Shown: piece by piece, positions 42,940 to 47,415 of the stretch
How the letters are laid out: the number at the start of each line of letters is the position of its first letter
Position numbering within the stretch: position 1 is the stretch's first letter
Origin: JAJFTV01 sp964426355
Lineage (GTDB): Bacteria; Chloroflexota; Anaerolineae; Anaerolineales; Anaerolineaceae
Assembly: GCA_964426355.1 (NCBI GenBank)
Contig: CAYRRA010000005.1
Coordinates: 1 to 47,415 of the forward strand
DNA: 47,415 nt
Direction of reading: 5' to 3'
The notes under the pieces: model-generated
Databases searched by the model: none
What the model was told of the DNA's origin: nothing
Seen by the model: only the letters and a program-made list of their open reading frames with translations
Made by a program: the position numbers and the translations under genes

Positions 42940-43617
42940 TTATTCGCTGACGTAGACACCTTCGGTCGATTCAACTTTCTCTTCGAGCTCGCGTAAGACT
43001 GTGCCTTTATAAACCCACACTTTGATCCCAATGATCCCATAGGTGGTCAATGCGCGTGCGGTGGCAAAATCGATATCCGCGCGCAGGGTTTGCAACGGAA
43101 CCTGCCCTTCACGCATCCATACACTGCGCGCCATTTCAGCACCGCTCAAGCGACCGGCTACTTCCACTTTGATACCTTCTGCGCCCTGCCGCATTGCCTG
43201 TTGCAAGGCGCGTTTCATCGCGCGGCGGTAGCTTACACGACGTTCAAGCTGCCCGGCAATATTCACTGCCACCAGATAGGCATCCAAATCGGGGTTCTTG
43301 ATCTCTTTGATCTCTAAATCAATCTTTTTCCCGGTCAAATCTTCCAATTGCCCGCGAATAACTTTTACGTTTTCGCCTTTACGACCAATCAGAATGCCAG
43401 GTTTTGCGGTATGCAAAACTACTTTTACTTTCCCTGGGAATCGTTCCACCTCAATGGTGGAGATACCAGAACGGTCATCAAACTTGCGAATTGCTTCGCG
43501 GATAGCAAGATCCTGTTGCAATTGATCGGCATATTGATCACCAGAGGCAAACCAACGCCCCAGCCAGGGTTTATTGATATTTAATCGAAATCCAATCGGA
43601 TGTACTTTACGACCCAT
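42940..43617 (-). CDS. rpsC: 30S ribosomal protein S3
   Basis: 225 residues. N-terminal MGRKVHPIGFRLNINKPWLG, KH domain (HTAKPGILIGRKGENVKVIR), and C-terminal domain (GRLSGAEMARSVWMREGQVP, ARALTTYGIIGIKVWVYKG). It lines the mRNA entry tunnel and has helicase-linked basic residues. Length is normal. Confidence 0.98.
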   Translation of the reverse strand: MGRKVHPIGFRLNINKPWLGRWFASGDQYADQLQQDLAIREAIRKFDDRSGISTIEVERFPGKVKVVLHTAKPGILIGRKGENVKVIRGQLEDLTGKKIDLEIKEIKNPDLDAYLVAVNIAGQLERRVSYRRAMKRALQQAMRQGAEGIKVEVAGRLSGAEMARSVWMREGQVPLQTLRADIDFATARALTTYGIIGIKVWVYKGTVLRELEEKVESTEGVYVSE

Positions 43618-43676
43618 ATTTTCTCCGCTTTCCTAATCTTCTCCTCAATAGAGATGAGTGCAATGCACCTGAACGG

Positions 43677-44018
43677 TTATTCCAGTTCTCGCAAAACGAT
43701 TTTCACATGCGATGAACGCCGCAGGAGAGGTTTAAACCTTCCGCGTGCCCCAAACCGCCGCCATTTACGAGTGGGAGCTTCATCTGCCGTAATTTGATAT
43801 ACATATAAATCATCACGGCTGATGCCAAAGTTTTCTTCTGCATTCGAAATTGCCGAGTGAAGCAATTTATGCACGTGACGCGCTGCCACTTTGGGCGTAA
43901 ATCGAAGTATATCCAAAGACTGTACGGCGCGCTTTCCACGAACCAGATCGATCACCAGGCGCATCTTTTGAGCAGAGACACCACAGTTTTTTAATTCTGC
44001 ACGTACATCAGTTGCCAT
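43677..44018 (-). CDS. rplV: 50S ribosomal protein L22
   Basis: 113 residues. QKMRLVIDLVRGKRAVQSLD, then FTPKVAARHVHKLLHSAISN and the tunnel loop (KWRRFGARGRFKPLLRRSSH). The beta-hairpin of L22 forms the constriction of the exit tunnel. A 59-base gap with a small GTGCA/TGCAC hairpin separates it from rpsC. Confidence 0.98.
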   Translation of the reverse strand: MATDVRAELKNCGVSAQKMRLVIDLVRGKRAVQSLDILRFTPKVAARHVHKLLHSAISNAEENFGISRDDLYVYQITADEAPTRKWRRFGARGRFKPLLRRSSHVKIVLRELE

Positions 44019-44020
44019 GA

Positions 44021-44296
44021 TTATCTCCTCGAAGATTTCTCTGCCGCGTGACCGCGGAAATGCCGGGTGGGTGCAAACTCACCCAGGCGATGACCTACCA
44101 TATTCTCAGTGATATAGATGGGTACATGCCTGCGACCATTGTGAACAGCCAGTGTATGCCCAACCATCTGCGGGAAAATGGTGCTTGCCCTGCTCCAGGT
44201 GCGAACCACTTTCTTCTCACTGCGAGTATTCATGTCTTCAATTTTCTTGAGTAATTTTGGGTCCACAAACGGACCTTTTTTTAATGAACGTCCCAT
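44021..44296 (-). CDS. rpsS: 30S ribosomal protein S19
   Basis: 91 residues. MGRSLKKGPFVDPKLLKKIE, TWSRASTIFPQMVGHTLAVH and VGHRLGEFAPTRHFRGHAAE are diagnostic. It sits in the 30S head and contacts S13. Two bases before rplV. Confidence 0.98.
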   Translation of the reverse strand: MGRSLKKGPFVDPKLLKKIEDMNTRSEKKVVRTWSRASTIFPQMVGHTLAVHNGRRHVPIYITENMVGHRLGEFAPTRHFRGHAAEKSSRR

Positions 44297-44322
44297 ATTC
44301 CTCGTCCTTCTCCTACACTCGA

Positions 44323-45165
44323 CTACTTACGACCACTGCCAGAATTCCGGCGTCGAACGATATATTGATCGGTCTTCTTGTTGCGACGCGTGCGGTAACC
44401 GCCAGTGGGTTTACCCCACGGGCTCTGCGGTCCAGGCATACCAATCGGCTGCCGTCCCTCGCCACCGCCATGCGGATGGTCGCGTCGAGACATTGCCGTG
44501 CCGCGAACAGTCGGTCGGATTCCTTTGTGGCGAGTACGACCCGCTTTACCCAATTTAATGTTGCCGTGTTCCAGGTTGCCAACCTGTCCAATGGAAGCAT
44601 AGCAATGCTGCCGGACAAGACGAACCTCACCAGAAGGCAGGCGAATTTGAGCAAAATCGCCCTCTTTCGCCAGGAGCTGAGCGGAAACACCAGCTGAACG
44701 AACCAATTGCCCGCCTCGCCCTTCTTTCAGTTCAATATTGTGAACCATTGTTCCCACAGGAATGCTGGAAATGGGGAGGCAATTGCCGGGGCGGATATCT
44801 GCGCTTGGACCAGCCATCACCTGATCGCCAACCTTCAAACCCACTGGAGCAATGATGTAGCTTTTTTCACCATCACCATAAACCAATAACGCCAGGCGAG
44901 CGGTGCGGTTCGGATCATATTCGATCGCCGATACCTTTGCAGGAATGCCGCGTTTTAATCGCTTGAAATCCACAAGGCGAATGAACCTTCGGCTGCCACC
45001 GCCGCGATGGCGAACGGTTACACGCCCGTACATGTTGCGCCCTGAATGTTTCTTGCGAATCACAATTAACGAGCGCTCGGGTTTTGTCTTGGTAATCTCT
45101 TCGAATGAATACCCGGTCATTCCACGTTGACCAGGAGTGGTGGGTTTATAAACTTTTACAGCCAT
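44323..45165 (-). CDS. rplB: 50S ribosomal protein L2
   Basis: 280 residues. KKHSGRNMYGRVTVRHRGGG, YDPNRTARLALLVYGDGEKSY, RRDHPHGGGEGRQPIG (containing the conserved histidine near the peptidyl-transferase centre) and the basic tail are clear. It associates 16S and 23S rRNA and is required for peptidyl transfer. Starts at the base where rplW ends (one-base overlap). Confidence 0.98.
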   Translation of the reverse strand: MAVKVYKPTTPGQRGMTGYSFEEITKTKPERSLIVIRKKHSGRNMYGRVTVRHRGGGSRRFIRLVDFKRLKRGIPAKVSAIEYDPNRTARLALLVYGDGEKSYIIAPVGLKVGDQVMAGPSADIRPGNCLPISSIPVGTMVHNIELKEGRGGQLVRSAGVSAQLLAKEGDFAQIRLPSGEVRLVRQHCYASIGQVGNLEHGNIKLGKAGRTRHKGIRPTVRGTAMSRRDHPHGGGEGRQPIGMPGPQSPWGKPTGGYRTRRNKKTDQYIVRRRNSGSGRK

Positions 45166-45467
45166 TATTCAACACCTTCAAAGAACGGAATGCGATCCTT
45201 TTCAGCTAGAGTGATGATCGCTTTTTTATACCCGGGACGTCGCACCAACAACCGTCGACTCTTCCATCGGCGAGACCGCTTTGCAGGAACATTGATGATA
45301 TTCACCTGCAAAACTTCAACATCAAATAAGGTTTGAACCGCATCTCTTACGAGCGAACGTGTTGCATCATCTGCAACTTCAAATACATATTGATGCAAAT
45401 CACTCAACTGGTAATTAGATTTTTCTGTTACCAAAGGTCGGCGGAGAACATCATAAATAGTTGTCAT
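45165..45467 (-). CDS. rplW: 50S ribosomal protein L23
   Basis: 100 residues. TTIYDVLRRPLVTEKSNYQL, YVFEVADDATRSLVRDAVQT and LFDVEVLQVNIINVPAKRSR are typical. It docks trigger factor and SRP at the tunnel exit. It overlaps rplD by four bases and rplB by one. Confidence 0.98.
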   Translation of the reverse strand: MTTIYDVLRRPLVTEKSNYQLSDLHQYVFEVADDATRSLVRDAVQTLFDVEVLQVNIINVPAKRSRRWKSRRLLVRRPGYKKAIITLAEKDRIPFFEGVE

Positions 45468-46114
45468 TCCTTGCCTCCTGTTTGGCGTCCCAAATGAGCG
45501 GTGATCTGGTCAATCGCTGCTTTGGGCATCACAATTTTGTCAAACTGCAGCAGGTCACGAATGTTCAAATAACCCGCCGATAGTGTTTTCACATCGGGAA
45601 GATTGTTCGCAGAAAGCTTGATCTGCTCATATTGTTGTGGTTGATCGGGTAAGAGCACCAGGGTGCTTGCGTTTCCAACCAGAAGGCTCAGCGCTTCCCG
45701 CATTAACTGAGTTTTCACCTGGGGCAGGTTCATCTCATCCACAACGACAATCTCGGAGTCAGCCGCTTTTACAGATAATGCAGAACGAAGTGCAGCCTGG
45801 CGCATTTTTCTCGGCATTTGCTTAGTGTACTTGCGCGAATGCGGTGTATGAATACGCCCGCCGCCGCTCCATTGCGCAGAACGGATTGAGCCCTGTCGTG
45901 CCCGCCCGGTGCCTTTTTGCCGCCAGGGCTTTTTGCCACCGCCGGATACCTCACCACGAACTTGCGTTTCATGCGTTCCCAGGCGCGCATTTGCCATCTG
46001 ACGTACAAATGCCTGATGCATCAAATCAACTGAGATTGGGGCTTCGAAAACCTCGGCAGGTAACTCGACCGTCCCAACCTTCTTACCTTGCATGTTCATC
46101 AAATCAACTTCCAT
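45464..46114 (-). CDS. rplD: 50S ribosomal protein L4
   Basis: 216 residues. MEVDLMNMQGKKVGTVELPA, then the tunnel loop GGGKKPWRQKGTGRARQGSI with IRSAQWSGGGRIHTPHSR, then the globular C-terminus with the DLLQFDKIVMPKAAI segment. In E. coli L4 also controls the S10 operon by acting on its leader. A structured leader is present upstream of rplC here, but no homology to the E. coli leader could be shown. Confidence 0.98.
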   Translation of the reverse strand: MEVDLMNMQGKKVGTVELPAEVFEAPISVDLMHQAFVRQMANARLGTHETQVRGEVSGGGKKPWRQKGTGRARQGSIRSAQWSGGGRIHTPHSRKYTKQMPRKMRQAALRSALSVKAADSEIVVVDEMNLPQVKTQLMREALSLLVGNASTLVLLPDQPQQYEQIKLSANNLPDVKTLSAGYLNIRDLLQFDKIVMPKAAIDQITAHLGRQTGGKE

Positions 46115-46151
46115 ATTTGCACCTTTTTCATCAGTGACAGAACGAATTCTG

Positions 46152-46781
46152 CTACTGTTTTCGTCCTTCCTTGATCAGTACGATGCCACCACGCGGACCG
46201 GGAACCGAACCCCGCACACCAATCAAATTTCGTTCAACATCCACCAATTCCACCACCAGGTTCTGAGATGTAACCCGGTCATTGCCCATGTGACCCGGAC
46301 CTCGTTTACCCTTAAAAATTCTACCTGGTGTTGTTGTTGCACCTTGTGAACCCGGTGCACGTTGACGGTCAGATTGACCATGGGTCTTTGGACCGCCACG
46401 GAAACCATGCCGCTTCACTGCACCAGCAAAACCGCGTCCCTTAGCTGTTCCGACAATGTCTACATGATCCTTGATAGCGAATAAGTCTGCTTTCAGGACA
46501 TCGCCTTCTTGAACTTCAGGATTTTTGCTGCGAAATTCTCTTAAAAATCGTAAGGGGGGAAAATTATTGCGTTTTAGGTGTCCTAATTGACCACCAGTCA
46601 AGCGCTTCTGCTTAACTTCTTCGAAACCCAACTGCACGGCTGAGTAACCGTCCTTTTCAGGCAAACGGACCTGGGTAACGAAACATGGCCCAGCTTCGAG
46701 TAACGTAATGGGTGTAGCCACACCCTTCTCATCGAAAATCTGGGTCATGCCGATTTTCTTGCCGATCAGCCCTTTTAACAT
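46152..46781 (-). CDS. rplC: 50S ribosomal protein L3
   Basis: 209 residues from ATG 46781 (MLKGLIGKKIGMTQIFDEKG), with AAGGAGAC upstream. An in-frame ATG at 46799 was rejected because it precedes the ribosome binding site. The W-finger region KRHGFRGGPKTHGQSDRQRA and the tail GPRGGIVLIKEGRKQ are typical. First gene of the S10 cluster here, since rpsJ is separated by 248 bases and a promoter. Confidence 0.98.
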   Translation of the reverse strand: MLKGLIGKKIGMTQIFDEKGVATPITLLEAGPCFVTQVRLPEKDGYSAVQLGFEEVKQKRLTGGQLGHLKRNNFPPLRFLREFRSKNPEVQEGDVLKADLFAIKDHVDIVGTAKGRGFAGAVKRHGFRGGPKTHGQSDRQRAPGSQGATTTPGRIFKGKRGPGHMGNDRVTSQNLVVELVDVERNLIGVRGSVPGPRGGIVLIKEGRKQ

Positions 46782-46821
46782 ATCGATTGTCTCCTTCAAA
46801 AATTTATATAATCAAGACTGT

Positions 46822-46859
46822 CAGCCTGGGCTTGGCTGCATCATCTCTCGATCGTGCAG
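46822..46859 (-). promoter_or_regulatory. Two mutually exclusive hairpins in the rplC leader
   Basis: On the minus strand, hairpin 1 (46836-46859) has CTGCA/TGCAG and ATC/GAT stems around a GAGA (GNRA) tetraloop with a small internal loop. Hairpin 2 (46822-46838) pairs CAGCC with GGCTG. They share the CAG at 46836-46838, so only one can form. Upstream, GGGTGCTG occurs twice. This could be an autoregulatory switch; the ligand is unknown. Confidence 0.4.
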
Positions 46860-46959
46860 TCAGCACCCTTATTGCAGCACCCTGATTTGGTTGTGTGCGC
46901 ATATAAAGATACTCTTACACCATCAGTAAAGGGAACCCCCATATTCCCAAAACCGCTCT

Positions 46960-46988
46960 AGTATACTATATTCTTTTGTATTATGCAA
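46960..46988 (-). promoter_or_regulatory. Promoter for the S10 cluster (rplC onward)
   Basis: On the minus strand TTGCAT (46983-46988), a 17-base spacer and TATACT (46960-46965) predict a start near 46953 and a leader of about 170 bases. Confidence 0.7.
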
Positions 46989-46999
46989 GGACAGGTTTC

Positions 47000-47022
47000 G
47001 CCATTCGGCGAACCTATCACTT
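47000..47022 (-). other. Hairpin after rpsJ
   Basis: Just past the rpsJ stop, on the minus strand, AGGTT-CGCC pairs with GGCG-AACCT around the loop GAAT, with one bulged A. No T-tract follows, so it may be a weak or factor-assisted terminator or a stability hairpin protecting the tuf-rpsJ mRNA end. Position read by eye, accurate to a few bases. Confidence 0.5.
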
Positions 47023-47029
47023 CCATATC

Positions 47030-47338
47030 CTAAATTTTGATTTCGATATCCACACCGGCGGGCAGATTCAATCGCATCAGCATATCAATGGTTTTTGAAT
47101 CAGGTTCTAATACATCAATCAACCGGTTATGCGTACGGATTTCAAAATGCTCATGTGAATCTTTATCGATAAATGTGGAGCGCCTGACGGTAAATCGTTC
47201 GATTTTCGTCGGTAACGGTACGGGTCCTACCACGCGCGCTCCGCTGCGTTCTGCTGTTTCTACAATTCTTTTTGCAGACTGGTCAAGAACCCGATGATCA
47301 TAAGCTTTGAGGCGAATTCGAATGCGTTGTTTTGCCAT
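47030..47338 (-). CDS. rpsJ: 30S ribosomal protein S10
   Basis: 102 residues. RIRIRLKAYDHRVLDQSAKR, GPVPLPTKIERFTVRRSTFI and NRLIDVLEPDSKTIDMLMRL are canonical. It forms the 30S head and, with NusB, the NusA/NusG antitermination complex. It follows tuf by 17 bases, so it belongs with the str operon rather than with rplC. Confidence 0.98.
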   Translation of the reverse strand: MAKQRIRIRLKAYDHRVLDQSAKRIVETAERSGARVVGPVPLPTKIERFTVRRSTFIDKDSHEHFEIRTHNRLIDVLEPDSKTIDMLMRLNLPAGVDIEIKI

Positions 47339-47355
47339 TCCCTATATACCTATAC

Positions 47356-47415
47356 CTATTCTATGATTTCAGTGATAACACCAGCGCCGACGGTCAGACC
47401 GCCTTCGCGGATAGC
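47356..47415 (-). CDS. tuf: Elongation factor Tu, C-terminal end
   Basis: Only the last 19 codons and the TAG stop are in the window. They read AIREGGLTVGAGVITEIIE, matching the near-invariant EF-Tu C-terminus. The rest of the gene lies beyond the right edge. EF-Tu delivers aminoacyl-tRNA to the ribosome. Confidence 0.92.
   Translation of the reverse strand, partial: AIREGGLTVGAGVITEIIE

Noticed and set aside
1..47415. CRISPR arrays, insertion sequences, prophage or attachment sites
   Set aside because: No regularly spaced direct repeats, transposase or integrase frames, or composition breaks were noticed by eye.

Overview
The window looks like a chromosomal core-gene region of a Chloroflexota bacterium, most likely class Anaerolineae. 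This is inferred from the EF-G-2-type factor, the archaeal-type prolyl-tRNA synthetase, a membrane-arm nuo cluster with two nuoM genes, the YabN-type MazG fusion, and the gene order rpsI-rplM-truA-rplQ-rpoA. Base composition looks even, near 50% GC. I found no insertion sequences, prophage, CRISPR arrays, tRNA or rRNA genes. No gene-free stretch exceeds 300 bases; the longest are 1050-1289, 28399-28624 and 46782-47029, and each is described below.

Left part (1-11252, mostly + strand): the 3' end of a CCA-adding enzyme gene overlaps a GNAT acetyltransferase gene. Then come an EF-G-like GTPase with a structured leader and a strong terminator, a large GT-C-like membrane protein on the minus strand, and a LOG-family / proS / HEAT-like set whose third gene is broken by an in-frame TAG. 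rpsO and pnp follow, with leader hairpins and terminators. murE (- strand) shares a bidirectional terminator with pnp.

Centre (12959-24589, - strand): one unidirectional cluster reads nuoA-H-J-K-L-M-M2-N directly into atpZ-B-E-F(H) and ends at a hairpin terminator. It supplies only the membrane arm of complex I and the membrane sector of ATP synthase. NuoBCDEFGI and F1 alpha, gamma, beta and epsilon are not in the window. Three points stand out: a second NuoM lacking the TM7 lysine, a subunit b fused to only the C-terminal part of delta, and the co-transcription of the two machines.

Next (24637-28398, - strand) is a four-gene operon with an excellent sigma70-type promoter. It encodes two paralogous cytoplasmic DUF4097-like beta-repeat proteins with a C-terminal YvlB/LiaX-type (SHOCT-like) helical module, a membrane protein carrying the same module at its N-terminus, and an unknown protein with two membrane segments. 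This is the best candidate for an undescribed system, perhaps in envelope-stress sensing.

Right part (28625-47415, - strand): mazG, then rpsI-rplM-truA-rplQ-rpoA-rpsD-rpsK-rpsM-rpmJ-map-adk-secY-rplO-rpmD-rpsE-rplR-rplF-rpsH-rpsZ-rplE-rplX-rplN-rpsQ-rpmC-rplP-rpsC-rplV-rpsS-rplB-rplW-rplD-rplC, and after a promoter-containing gap rpsJ and the 3' end of tuf. This is the alpha-spc-S10-str superoperon, with infA missing between map and rpmJ. Possible cis-regulatory RNAs lie in the rplC leader and between rpsM and rpsK.
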